Part shown: positions 52,705 to 61,115 of the stretch, one piece after another
Position numbering within the stretch: position 1 is the stretch's first letter
Layout of the letters: each line of letters begins with the position of its first letter
Assembly: GCA_937125455.1 (NCBI GenBank)
Contig: CAKZLK010000040.1
Location: 1-64,000 of the forward strand
Direction: 5' to 3'
Origin: an uncultured Aequorivita sp.
GTDB taxonomy: Bacteria > Bacteroidota > Bacteroidia > Flavobacteriales > Flavobacteriaceae
Length of the DNA stretch: 64,000 bases
Program-made: the position numbers and the translations under genes
The notes under the pieces: model-generated
The model's database searches: none
Told to the model about the DNA's origin: nothing
What the model saw: the letters and a program-made list of their open reading frames with translations, nothing else

Positions 52705-52994
52705 AGTTAAAAACATCCCTCACACCATCTACTTCTACACGCTCAGCACATCGCCTTCAAAGGGAGGAGCTTGATTTGGGTTTACTATAGAAATTGTGAT
52801 GAAGAAAAAAGCCCCCTCTTCGAAGAGGGGGTTTGGGGGAGATGTTTTTATGGGTTGAAAATAATGATTGCTGAACTCAATCATGAAAAACATCCCTCCC
52901 AGCCTCCCTTCAAAGGGAGGAGCTTGATTTGTAATTAATTTATTATTGTAGTCAGAATCAAAAGTCCCCCTTCGAAGGGGGATTTAGGGGGATG
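52705..52994. repeat. Dispersed palindromic repeat block, right copy
   Basis: Same family and orientation as 945-1252, with the perfect 20-bp palindrome repeated at 52812-52831 and the linkers gggtttactatagaaattg and gaactcaatcatgaaaaaca. It fills the gap between Wzc (stop 52995) and the dehydrogenase, with nothing coding inside. Confidence 0.88.
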
Positions 52995-55463
52995 TTATTT
53001 CCTCTTTAAAGCCTTCTTCACCATATCCAAAAGCGTGGGTTTCTTAATTTTTTCGTGATAGCCATTGCCATAATTACCGTAGGCTCCATAGCCATATCCG
53101 TAACCATATCCATAGCCATATCCATAACCTCTTCCGGATTTTTCAACATAATCATTTAAGACAATACTAATGTGTTTCACTTCTCCTGTTTTATACTTTT
53201 CATTGACGAAAGTGAACATGTTTTTATGGGTATAGTTGAAACGCGCCATATAAAGCGTGGCATCCACGTGTTTTATAAGTTCCAAGGAATCTGAAACCAA
53301 TCCCAATGGAGGAGAATCGAGAATTATATAATCGTACCGCTCTTTTAAACTATCGATAAGCTCATCCAATTTTTCGCTAATCAAAAGCTCTGATGGGTTT
53401 GGTGGGATAGGTCCTGAAGTTATTAAATCTAGATGTTCTATTTCCGTTTTTTGAATAATGGTATCTATATCCGATTCATTGATAAGATAATTAACCACTC
53501 CTACAGAATTGTCTATATTGAAATCGCCAAATATTTTCGGTTTTCTAAGATCAAGGCCGACCAAAACAGTTTTTTTTCCGCTTAATGCAAAAACCGAAGC
53601 AAGATTGATAGAACAAAATGTTTTTCCTTCCCCACTAACCGAACTGGTAACAAGTACTGTTTTTGCCCCTTTAATCCCCTGTTTTTTATAAATGAACTGC
53701 AAGCTGGAGCGTAAAGCCCTAAAAGCCTCAGCAATTGCTGATTTAGGCTTAGTAAGTACAACAAGATTATTATCTATATGGCTTTTTCCAAGAATGCCGA
53801 GCAATGGGATTGGCGTGATGCGCTCCAAATCTTTTACATTGCTGATTTTTGTATCAAAAAACACCCGAACAAATACAAACAACAATGGAATGAAAAGCCC
53901 CAGCATTCCAGCCATCATATAATTTAGCTGTGTATTGGGGCCTATTTGTCCTCCGCCTGTGTCTTTTGCGGGATCTATTACCATCACATCGCTAACATTT
54001 GCGGCTTTTACTAGGCCTGCCTCACTTCGTTTAGACAAAAACAGATTGTAAGTACCTTGACTAAGGTTGTAGCGACGCTCAATATTCAAGAGGTCTTGTT
54101 GCTCTTTGGGAAGCTTTCTTATCTCTCCTTCATAACGACCAATATCACTATTGATAGAACTGAGCTCTTGGTTTTTAAGACTTTTTGAGGAGCGTATATT
54201 TTCCAACAATACTGTTTTAACAGCATCAATCTGCCTGTCAATATCACTGAAAACAGGAGCGCCTTCTTTAAAGGAATACTGAAGTTTGTTCCGTTCTTGG
54301 GCAAGGGCAACTATTTTACCAACACCGCTAATAACACTTGCTTCCGAAATTCCTGCCACTGATGGTGCCGGCACATCCCTATAATCAGAGCGATTTATAA
54401 GGTAATCCTGAAGGGTATTAAAATAATTAAGTTCGCGATTTACAGCCTCTTTGCGAAGATCCAAGGCATTCAATTTACTATTTATTTCGGAACCCTCAGT
54501 CTCAAGATTGAAAATGGCATTCTTGTTTTTGAATTGGTTCAGCTCGTCTTCAACCGAAGATAGTTCCTTGGACTTCAATGCAAGGCTACTATCAATAAAT
54601 TTTATGGTTTTGGTAGCAAAGAGGTTTTTTCGCTCCAGCATATCTTCACTCAATACCTCTACCGAGGTATTCAAATAATCCACGAGTTCTGCTTTGTTAT
54701 TTCCGGTAAGCCTCATTCTTAAGACGGAAGAACCTTTACTTTCGGGATCAACGCGAATGTTGAGATATTTTTTTACAATCCCGTCATAGTTCCTGAAAAC
54801 AATATAATAAGGTGTTCCTGGCTTTGAAATCACATCCGGATTGGGCATAAAAATCCCGCTGAAAAAAGGAAGGGATATGTGTTGCCCTATTTTAAAATCC
54901 TGAGAAAACTTACCCGCATCAACATATTTAGTCGACTTTTCTTTTGATAAATAATTTTGCAGTGCAATGTTGCCACTTTCCTCAAAGGACACACTTAAAT
55001 TAAAATTTACAGAGTCTTTAAAAACAATTTTTAATTCCTTGTTCAGCATTTGTGGTTTGGTGGTATCCACTTCCACAAAAAAAGGTGTTTGTTTATAAGC
55101 GTTAACTCTGCTGTACTTTCCGTCACGCTGATAATCCATATAATATTGAAGACGCTCCACCACTTTTTCATTGTGTGAACGGGACTGCAATGTAATTACC
55201 GCCGTGTTTACTTTGTCTGTTGTTCCACCCCAGTTAAATGTAAGACTCGTATTAGTGGTAAAAAAAGGGTTTTGGTCGTCCTTGATGGAAACCATATTCT
55301 CCATTTGATAAATGGGCAACTTGCGGACGTTGACGTAATAAGCAATAGAAAAAGCGATGGCTAAAGAGACAAGAAACAAGGGCCAATAACGAAGAAGTTT
55401 AAAGAGAAAACCTTTAAAATCAAAAGTAGTATGGGTTTCGTTTATTTCGAATTCCTCGCTCAT
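52995..55463 (-). CDS. wzc: Wzc-type polysaccharide co-polymerase/tyrosine autokinase
   Basis: 822 residues. The Wzz-like N-terminal domain has a TM near residues 26-45 and the second TM at about 516-535 (YMMAGMLGLFIPLLFVFVRV). A long periplasmic region with coiled coils lies between. The cytoplasmic BY-kinase has Walker A GEGKT (611-615), A' VLVGLDLRKPK (633-643) and Walker B IILDSPP (713-719). Phosphorylation controls chain length and export through Wza, encoded next to it. The tail (about 780-802) is not a loose Tyr cluster but seven consecutive YG pairs and three more tyrosines, from a hexanucleotide repeat. Wzc normally partners a Wzy system. Confidence 0.94.
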   Translation of the reverse strand: MSEEFEINETHTTFDFKGFLFKLLRYWPLFLVSLAIAFSIAYYVNVRKLPIYQMENMVSIKDDQNPFFTTNTSLTFNWGGTTDKVNTAVITLQSRSHNEKVVERLQYYMDYQRDGKYSRVNAYKQTPFFVEVDTTKPQMLNKELKIVFKDSVNFNLSVSFEESGNIALQNYLSKEKSTKYVDAGKFSQDFKIGQHISLPFFSGIFMPNPDVISKPGTPYYIVFRNYDGIVKKYLNIRVDPESKGSSVLRMRLTGNNKAELVDYLNTSVEVLSEDMLERKNLFATKTIKFIDSSLALKSKELSSVEDELNQFKNKNAIFNLETEGSEINSKLNALDLRKEAVNRELNYFNTLQDYLINRSDYRDVPAPSVAGISEASVISGVGKIVALAQERNKLQYSFKEGAPVFSDIDRQIDAVKTVLLENIRSSKSLKNQELSSINSDIGRYEGEIRKLPKEQQDLLNIERRYNLSQGTYNLFLSKRSEAGLVKAANVSDVMVIDPAKDTGGGQIGPNTQLNYMMAGMLGLFIPLLFVFVRVFFDTKISNVKDLERITPIPLLGILGKSHIDNNLVVLTKPKSAIAEAFRALRSSLQFIYKKQGIKGAKTVLVTSSVSGEGKTFCSINLASVFALSGKKTVLVGLDLRKPKIFGDFNIDNSVGVVNYLINESDIDTIIQKTEIEHLDLITSGPIPPNPSELLISEKLDELIDSLKERYDYIILDSPPLGLVSDSLELIKHVDATLYMARFNYTHKNMFTFVNEKYKTGEVKHISIVLNDYVEKSGRGYGYGYGYGYGYGYGAYGNYGNGYHEKIKKPTLLDMVKKALKRK
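53085..53129. repeat. Hexanucleotide repeat encoding the YG tail of Wzc
   Basis: Seven and a half degenerate copies of CCATAN/TCCATA on the plus strand (TAT-GGN on the coding strand) with third-position variation. Copy number changes keep the reading frame and would add or remove YG pairs. Confidence 0.9.
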
Positions 55464-55469
55464 ATTATT

Positions 55470-56264
55470 TTATAATCGTGTGAACAATAAAATGGTGGTT
55501 ACCAAAGCTGTTGTAATAGAAATAATTGTTGTGAATGATTGAAGCCCAGTAGTTCCTGTTCCCAAGGATTTTTGCGGCAGTGGGTTTATAAGTATCAAAT
55601 CGTTCGGTTTTATGTAATAATATGGTGAATTCATCGCATCCAGCTTGGTAAGGTCTATATGATGCACCTTCTGCCCTGCAGGATACTGACGAATAATGAC
55701 CACATCACTTCGGTCTCCAGTAAGCTGAATATCACCACTATTTGCAATTGCCTCCATAATACTCACTTGATCACGGTAAATTATATTTGATCCAGGACGT
55801 CCTATTTCACCATTTATCGTATAACGTATACCAGCCAATTTTACCGTTACAAACACATTGGCTTCGGCTTTAAAATAATCTTTCAGTAAACGTTCTTCTA
55901 ATTTTTCCCGAACCTCATCCACCGTATAGCCCAGCACATTCATTTCTCCCAAACTTGGAATACGTATGTTACCATGATCGTCCACCACAAATCCGTCATA
56001 ATACAACTTTTCTTCCCCGGTTGCGTTGGGATTGGCATCGCTGATAGGGTTAAAAATACCAACTGTCTCTTGGTCTAAAGCCTTAACGCGTATGCTCAAT
56101 AAATCATTTATTTGAAGTCGGTACGGTTCCTGTCTTTTTCTTAAAAGCGCCAAGGTATCTGCGCTACTAGTATTTTCCTGTAAATAGGTAAGCTGTTTCG
56201 TAGTTACGCAAGAAGTGGCACACATTGCAACAATCAAAAACAACAACAGATACTTAAGCTTCAT
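55470..56264 (-). CDS. wza: Polysaccharide export lipoprotein (Wza/BexD family)
   Basis: 264 residues. Lipobox at the end of the signal peptide (MCATSC, cysteine 19). The Poly_export region is YRLQINDLLSIRVKAL and an SLBB domain begins near IRYTINGEIGRPGSNI, with GDIQLTGDRSDVVIIRQYP. The C-terminus, INPLPQKSLGTGTTGLQSFT then ITTALVTTILLF, ends in one hydrophobic helix. The protein forms the outer-membrane export channel together with Wzc, which starts 6 bp after it on the transcript. It is the first gene of the minus-strand locus and has a promoter with an exact minus-7 box. Confidence 0.94.
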   Translation of the reverse strand: MKLKYLLLFLIVAMCATSCVTTKQLTYLQENTSSADTLALLRKRQEPYRLQINDLLSIRVKALDQETVGIFNPISDANPNATGEEKLYYDGFVVDDHGNIRIPSLGEMNVLGYTVDEVREKLEERLLKDYFKAEANVFVTVKLAGIRYTINGEIGRPGSNIIYRDQVSIMEAIANSGDIQLTGDRSDVVIIRQYPAGQKVHHIDLTKLDAMNSPYYYIKPNDLILINPLPQKSLGTGTTGLQSFTTIISITTALVTTILLFTRL

Positions 56265-56284
56265 GAGATAGGGTTGTTAATGGA

Positions 56285-56315
56285 CAAATATAAAGTAACG
56301 TATTTAATAATGAAA
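56285..56315 (-). promoter_or_regulatory. Putative promoter of the wza-wzc operon
   Basis: On the minus strand TTTC (56312-56315), a 19-bp spacer and TATATTTG (56285-56292), an exact TAnnTTTG. The transcript would start about 15 bp before the ATG at 56264. It is the main candidate promoter for the whole locus. Confidence 0.62.
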
Positions 56316-56498
56316 CTTATTTTTAGGGAAAGGATTATTTAAAGTAAAAAGAAAAAAATAGTGGAAATAACACAAGTAAGACACCTTAGCTTTAAAAAAA
56401 GTAACACATTAAGAGCGGCTTCAACTTATTGCATTAGACGATTATACCATATTGCAAAAAAACTTAAATTTGAAAAGAAGCCATTTAAAAATACCCTT

Positions 56499-56933
56499 AT
56501 GAAATACTCGGTATCCATTGAAATAGACAAACCCATTGATGAGGTAATAAGCTTATTCAACAACGCAGATAATCTGAAGTTATGGATGGAAGGCCTTCAA
56601 AGTTTTGAGCCTTTAAGCGGCAGACCTGGAGAGGTAGGTGCCAAATCTCGGTTGAAGTTTAAAATGGGAAAACGCAAGATCGAAATGATAGAAACCATAA
56701 CCGTCAAAAACCTACCCGAAGAATTTACGGCTAACTATGAAGCCAAGGGGGTGTTTAATACAGTGAAAAACAGTTTTGAACAATTACCCAACAACAAAAC
56801 AAAATATGCCACCGAACAAAAGTTTCAATTTAAAGGATTTATGAAATTAATGGGTCTGTTGATGCCGGGGGCATTTAAAAAGCAATCAATGAAATATTTG
56901 CAGGATTTTAAGTCTTTTGCAGAAAGACAGTAA
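56499..56933 (+). CDS. SRPBCC (START-like) domain protein
   Basis: From the ATG at 56499, 144 residues. VSIEIDKPIDEVISLFNNAD, then LKLWMEGLQSFEPLSGRPGE, match the polyketide-cyclase/SRPBCC layout of a hydrophobic ligand pocket. The C-terminus FKKQSMKYLQDFKSFAERQ is the closing helix. A longer GTG-started frame (56361) would prepend 46 unconserved residues and is rejected. It is on the strand opposite the polysaccharide genes and begins the housekeeping part of the window. Confidence 0.82.
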   Translation: MKYSVSIEIDKPIDEVISLFNNADNLKLWMEGLQSFEPLSGRPGEVGAKSRLKFKMGKRKIEMIETITVKNLPEEFTANYEAKGVFNTVKNSFEQLPNNKTKYATEQKFQFKGFMKLMGLLMPGAFKKQSMKYLQDFKSFAERQ

Positions 56934-56997
56934 TATATGGAATGAATTTTTATTTTGGACTTATTATTCATTACACATTATTCATTAAACATTTCAG

Positions 56998-57005
56998 TAC
57001 TTTTG
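56998..57005 (+). promoter_or_regulatory. Putative minus-7 box of the ABC-F gene
   Basis: TACTTTTG, an exact TAnnTTTG, 15 bp before the GTG start. The minus-33 region has no clear TTTG, so confidence is limited. Confidence 0.4.
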
Positions 57006-57020
57006 CTGAAAATATAAACC

Positions 57021-58892
57021 GTGAACTACCTTTCAGTAGAAAATATATCCAAATCCTTCGGGATGCGGGTTTTGTTTGAAAATATTTCCTTCGGAATAAA
57101 CGAAGGACAAAAAATAGGCTTTGTAGCCAAAAACGGGACTGGGAAAACCTCCCTTTTAAATATAATTGCCGGAAACGATAAAGCCGATACCGGTAATGTA
57201 GTTTTCAGAAAAGGTTTAAAAATTGCCTATCTGCCACAGGAACCGGATCTGGATCCGAAGCTTACAGTAGAACAAACCATTTTTTCCTCAGATAACCCGA
57301 TTCTCAAAATAATTGAGAATTACGAGCACGCCATCGAAAATCCTGACGATTCTGATTCCTATCACAAAGCATTTGACGCAATGGATGCACACCAAGCATG
57401 GGATTTTGAAACGCGCTACAAGCAGATTCTCTTTAAACTGAAACTGGAAGATCTACACGCAAAAGTTGGCAACCTCAGCGGCGGACAGAAAAAACGTTTG
57501 GCCTTGGCCAATGCATTGCTCACCACACCAGACTTATTGATAATGGATGAGCCCACCAACCATTTAGATTTGGAAATGATCGAGTGGCTGGAAAATCTTT
57601 TCGCAAAAGAAAATTTTACCTTATTTATGGTTACGCACGACCGCTACTTTTTGGAACGCGTTTGTAATGAAATTGTTGAACTGGATGAAGGCATTCTTTA
57701 TAATTACAAAGGAAACTACAGCTATTATCTTGAAAAGCGGGACGCACGCATAGAAAACGAAGCTACCGAAACAGGAAAGGCGAAGCAGCTTTTTAAAAAG
57801 GAACTGGATTGGATGCGCCGCCAACCCAAGGCGCGAACCACCAAAAGCAAAAGCCGTATTGATGATTTTCACGAAATAAAAGATCGCGCCAGTAAACGCA
57901 GAAACGACCATCAAGTACAACTAGAGTTGAACATGGAGCGAATGGGCACCAAAGTGGTAGAGCTACACAATATCTCAAAGTCCTTTGGCGACAAAAAGCT
58001 GCTCGATAAGTTTGAATACAACTTTAACCGCGGGGAACGCGTTGGAATTATTGGAAAAAACGGAACTGGAAAATCTACATTTTTGAATATTCTTACTGGA
58101 GCTTTAAAACCAGATTCAGGAAAAGTAGTTGTGGGTGAAACCGTCCAATTTGGTTATTACACCCAAGCGGGAATCAACATTAAAGATGGCCAGAAAGTGA
58201 TTGATGTAATCCGCGAATACGGCGATTACATTCCCCTAAAAAAAGGACGGCAGATTTCTGCCTCACAACTTTTGGAACGTTTTCTTTTCGATCCTAAAAA
58301 ACAATACGATTTTGTTGAAAAACTAAGCGGTGGGGAGCGCAAAAGGCTTTATTTATGCACCGTTCTAATCAAAAACCCAAACTTTTTAATTCTTGATGAG
58401 CCGACCAATGACCTGGATATTGTAACCCTGAATGTATTGGAAAGCTTCCTTTTAGATTTTCCTGGCTGCCTATTGGTCGTTTCCCACGACCGGTATTTTA
58501 TGGACAAGATTGTGGACCACCTTTTTGTTTTCAGAGGCAATGCAGAAGTAGAAGATTTCCCCGGAAACTATTCAGATTTTAGGGTTTATGAGGATAGTAA
58601 TATTCAGGAAAAACGCGATGCCAGTGAAGCAGCACCTAAAGCAAAAAAAGACTGGAAGCAAGATTCAAGCCCCGCAAAACTGAATTACAATGAACAAAAG
58701 GAATACAACAAACTGGAAAAGGAAATAGCCAATCTGGAAAAAAACCGCGAGGAACTTCAAAATAAATTCGCCACCGAAAACTGGGACGGCCCAGAAATAG
58801 ACAAACAATCTATAAAACTTCAAGAAATTATAGATAAGATTGAAAAGAAGACCGAACGATGGTTCGAGCTTTCTTCTAAAATGGAAGAGTGA
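57021..58892 (+). CDS. ABC-F family ATPase (Uup-like)
   Basis: 623 residues, GTG start at 57021. Two ATPase domains lie in one chain: VAKNGTGKTSLLN with LSGGQKKRLALANALL and LLIMDEPTNHLDLEMIEWLE, then IIGKNGTGKSTFLN with LSGGERKRLYLCTVLI and LILDEPTNDLDIVTLNVLE. There are no membrane segments, and a linker of basic residues (RRQPKARTTKSKSR) between the domains. A C-terminal coiled coil (YNKLEKEIANLEKNREELQN) marks the Uup branch. ABC-F proteins act on ribosomes or, for Uup, in genome stability. Neither role can be chosen from sequence alone. Confidence 0.93.
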   Translation: MNYLSVENISKSFGMRVLFENISFGINEGQKIGFVAKNGTGKTSLLNIIAGNDKADTGNVVFRKGLKIAYLPQEPDLDPKLTVEQTIFSSDNPILKIIENYEHAIENPDDSDSYHKAFDAMDAHQAWDFETRYKQILFKLKLEDLHAKVGNLSGGQKKRLALANALLTTPDLLIMDEPTNHLDLEMIEWLENLFAKENFTLFMVTHDRYFLERVCNEIVELDEGILYNYKGNYSYYLEKRDARIENEATETGKAKQLFKKELDWMRRQPKARTTKSKSRIDDFHEIKDRASKRRNDHQVQLELNMERMGTKVVELHNISKSFGDKKLLDKFEYNFNRGERVGIIGKNGTGKSTFLNILTGALKPDSGKVVVGETVQFGYYTQAGINIKDGQKVIDVIREYGDYIPLKKGRQISASQLLERFLFDPKKQYDFVEKLSGGERKRLYLCTVLIKNPNFLILDEPTNDLDIVTLNVLESFLLDFPGCLLVVSHDRYFMDKIVDHLFVFRGNAEVEDFPGNYSDFRVYEDSNIQEKRDASEAAPKAKKDWKQDSSPAKLNYNEQKEYNKLEKEIANLEKNREELQNKFATENWDGPEIDKQSIKLQEIIDKIEKKTERWFELSSKMEE

Positions 58893-58902
58893 ACATACAA
58901 AC

Positions 58903-58972
58903 TTTGCGTCCTTTGCGTCTCTGCGATGCTATTTTTACCGCAAAGACGCAGAGAGCGCAGAGAGCGCAGAGA
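58903..58972. repeat. CGCAAAG/GCGCAGAG-type inverted repeat
   Basis: actttgcgtcctttgcgtct and ctgcgatgct are followed by accgcaaagacgcagagagc and gcagagagcgcagag. It is a close relative of 6510-6605 and lies just after the ABC-F stop. Confidence 0.8.
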
Positions 58973-59058
58973 ATAGGAAACAGTATATCGTTGAAGAAAA
59001 TAATTTCATCAGTTATAAAACCTTGAATTTTGAACCTTGAATTATTTAACTTGCAACC

Positions 59059-59835
59059 GTGATTCACCAATCAAAAAGCTACATAAAATTTGTCCGGCTT
59101 TCTAAAAATAAGCACGGCATCCATTCGCCGTTTGTTTATGATTTGGTGACAAAGTGTTTTAATGACAAAAAGAAATACCCAGAATATCATATTTTAAAAA
59201 CATACCGGCAAGCTCTTCGTAAAGACCCCTCGATGGTCGAAATGAAGGATTTTGGTCAGGGCTCCCGCGTATTTAAAGGCAATGCCCGAAAAGTTTCTGC
59301 AGTAGTCAAAAATGCGGGGATGAAAAAGAAACGGCAAAAACTGCTTTTCCGATTGGCTTCTTATTTTAAAAGTGAAAATATATTGGAGTTAGGCACTTCG
59401 CTTGGTTTGGGAACAGTAGCTCTTTCCCTTTCAAATGATTTTGCCGCAATACACACCGTGGAAGGCTGCCCCAATACATTGAGAAAAGCACAGGATTATT
59501 TTGAAAAATTCAATCTGCACAATATTGAAATACACCAAAAAGTATTTAAAGATTTTCTTGCAGATACTGTTTCTGAAAAATACGACCTTATCTTTATCGA
59601 CGGTGACCACAATGGCGAACGGACTTTGGGATATTTCAATTCCCTTTTAAAAAATGTACACAACGACACCGTAATAATTTTTGACGATATTTACTGGAGT
59701 AAAGATATGACGGCGGCATGGCAGCAAATAATAGCAAACGAAAAAGTAACTGTAAGCATAGACACTTTCCAATGGGGAATGGTTTTTTTTAGAAAAGAAC
59801 AACCAAAGCAACATTTTGTAATAAGGCTAGGTTGA
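59059..59835 (+). CDS. SAM-dependent O-methyltransferase-like protein
   Basis: 258 residues, GTG start. ENILELGTSLGLGTVALS is motif I (about 110-127), IHTVEGCPNTLRKAQDYF the acidic loop, and DLIFIDGDHNGERTLGYF with VIIFDDIYWSKDMTAAWQ the catechol-O-methyltransferase-like motif pair (a metal-binding D-D-N type set). The N-terminal 100 residues (FVRLSKNKHGIHSPFVYDLV) are the conserved N-terminus seen in this Bacteroidetes family. The substrate is unknown. It stands between the ABC-F and LolD-like genes, both on plus. Confidence 0.82.
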   Translation: MIHQSKSYIKFVRLSKNKHGIHSPFVYDLVTKCFNDKKKYPEYHILKTYRQALRKDPSMVEMKDFGQGSRVFKGNARKVSAVVKNAGMKKKRQKLLFRLASYFKSENILELGTSLGLGTVALSLSNDFAAIHTVEGCPNTLRKAQDYFEKFNLHNIEIHQKVFKDFLADTVSEKYDLIFIDGDHNGERTLGYFNSLLKNVHNDTVIIFDDIYWSKDMTAAWQQIIANEKVTVSIDTFQWGMVFFRKEQPKQHFVIRLG

Positions 59836-59936
59836 TGGGAACTGGAACTTGGGAGTTGGGAGTTGAATTTTATTTTTCCCCTATTTCCTTTAAGCTTTTC
59901 GCTTTAAACTTTGAACTAAATTTGTAACAGCACCCC

Positions 59937-59944
59937 TATCTTTG
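59937..59944 (+). promoter_or_regulatory. Putative minus-7 box of the LolD-like gene
   Basis: TATCTTTG, an exact TAnnTTTG, 29 bp before the ATG. A TTTG occurs 23 bp further up (within actttgaac), at the wide end of the accepted spacing. Confidence 0.4.
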
Positions 59945-59973
59945 CGTCTTATAAAAAACATTGAAAAAAACCA

Positions 59974-60675
59974 ATGAGTTTAGTAATAAAAATTCGAAAT
60001 ATCACCCGAGATTTTCCGCTTGGAAACGAAGTTGTAAAAGTTTTAAAAGGAATTGATCTGGATATTGAGCGTGGCGAATACGTTGCGCTAATGGGTCCGT
60101 CCGGTTCTGGAAAATCTACTTTGATGAACCTTTTAGGGTGTTTGGACACGCCCACTTCAGGAAGCTACGAACTTAACGGAAGTGACGTCAGCAATATGAC
60201 CGATGATGAATTGGCCGAAATTAGAAATAAGGAAATCGGCTTCGTTTTTCAAACTTTTAACCTCCTACCCCGCACCACTGCCCTTGAAAATGTAGCATTG
60301 CCCATGATTTATGCAGGTGCTTCAAAAAGCGAACGCACTGAACGCGCAAAGCAGGTATTGACCGATGTTGGCCTTGCAGACCGAATGGATCACAAACCCA
60401 ATCAACTTTCAGGTGGACAGCGCCAGCGTGTTGCTGTGGGCCGGGCTTTGGTAAACCACCCTTCCATCATTTTGGCAGATGAGCCAACAGGAAATTTAGA
60501 TTCTAAAACTTCAGATGAAATAATGAATCTTTTTAACGATATTCATAAAGCTGGGAACACCGTGATTCTTGTAACCCACGAAGAGGAAATTGCAGAAAAC
60601 GCACACCGTATTATACGTCTTCGCGATGGAATGGTGGAGAGTGATACTAAGAAGGAAGTAGTGAGTAGTGAGTAG
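59974..60675 (+). CDS. ABC transporter ATPase, LolD/MacB family
   Basis: 233 residues. Walker [15 protein letters not shown]-loop [20 protein letters not shown], signature [17 protein letters not shown], Walker [17 protein letters not shown]-loop [26 protein letters not shown] is typical of lipoprotein-release or MacB-like ATPases. Partner permease genes are not in the window. The last residues (KKEVVSSE) and the TAG stop are encoded by the first units of a GTGAGTA heptamer array, so the C-terminus is likely recently altered. The catalytic domain is complete. Confidence 0.92.
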   Translation: MSLVIKIRNITRDFPLGNEVVKVLKGIDLDIERGEYVALMGPSGSGKSTLMNLLGCLDTPTSGSYELNGSDVSNMTDDELAEIRNKEIGFVFQTFNLLPRTTALENVALPMIYAGASKSERTERAKQVLTDVGLADRMDHKPNQLSGGQRQRVAVGRALVNHPSIILADEPTGNLDSKTSDEIMNLFNDIHKAGNTVILVTHEEEIAENAHRIIRLRDGMVESDTKKEVVSSE

Positions 60676-60765
60676 TGAGTAGTGAGTAGTGAGTAGTGAG
60701 TAGTGAGACGTGAGACGTGAGACGTGAGACGTGAGACGTGAGACGTGAGACGTGAGACGTGAGAC
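60657..60765. repeat. Heptamer array: six GTGAGTA then nine GTGAGAC units
   Basis: A perfect block of 6 x GTGAGTA (60661-60702) and 9 x GTGAGAC (60703-60765). It begins inside the last codons of the LolD-like gene. Two homogenised sub-families adjacent to each other indicate separate local expansions. Confidence 0.96.
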
Positions 60766-60814
60766 GAAAAATAAAATTTATAGTTTAGTACTTCATATTT
60801 CTTATTTGCTATTT

Positions 60815-60822
60815 TATCTTTG
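60815..60822 (+). promoter_or_regulatory. Putative minus-7 box of the 58-residue ORF
   Basis: TATCTTTG, an exact TAnnTTTG, with CTTC 20 bp upstream (60791-60794). The ATG begins only 5 bp after the box, so the transcript would be leaderless or nearly so. Confidence 0.38.
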
Positions 60823-60826
60823 AAGA

Positions 60827-61003
60827 ATGAACCTTGACCTTTCAAACCCTATTATCTTAATTATTGGCGGATTGCTTCTTCTTGCTATTCTCTATTTTTG
60901 GAACAAAAGCAATTCTAATAAGCAAAGACAACGAAAACAAAAAAGTTTCCGCAGTAGCTATTATGAAAGGAAAAAGGAACGGGAGAAAGAAGGTGGGCAA
61001 TAA
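60827..61003 (+). CDS. Small single-span membrane protein
   Basis: 58 residues from ATG 60827 to TAA 61003. One membrane helix (PIILIIGGLLLLAILYFW, about residues 8-25) is followed by a charged K/R/E/Q tail (NKQRQRKQKSFRSSYYERKK). Positive residues following the helix predict cytoplasmic C-terminus. No family is recognised. It is short, but has a good start, a promoter-like box and amino-acid composition of a real membrane protein, and lies in an otherwise empty 440-bp gap between two plus-strand genes. Confidence 0.6.
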   Translation: MNLDLSNPIILIIGGLLLLAILYFWNKSNSNKQRQRKQKSFRSSYYERKKEREKEGGQ

Positions 61004-61087
61004 GCTGTGGTAAGTGGTCAACGTAAAATAAAAAACATTCTTTGAACCTTCGACTCTTCTCGAGATGCTTTTTAAATGTGTAATACG

Positions 61088-61095
61088 TAAATTTG
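61088..61095 (+). promoter_or_regulatory. Putative minus-7 box of the adenosyltransferase gene
   Basis: TAAATTTG, an exact TAnnTTTG, 20 bp before the ATG. No clear minus-33 TTTG at 19-21 bp. Confidence 0.38.
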
Positions 61096-61115
61096 CCTAA
61101 AACTTCAAACCTATA

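Noticed and set aside
56361-56498. N-terminal extension of the SRPBCC protein from a GTG
   Set aside because: The 46 extra residues show no family conservation and the ATG at 56499 starts exactly at the domain.
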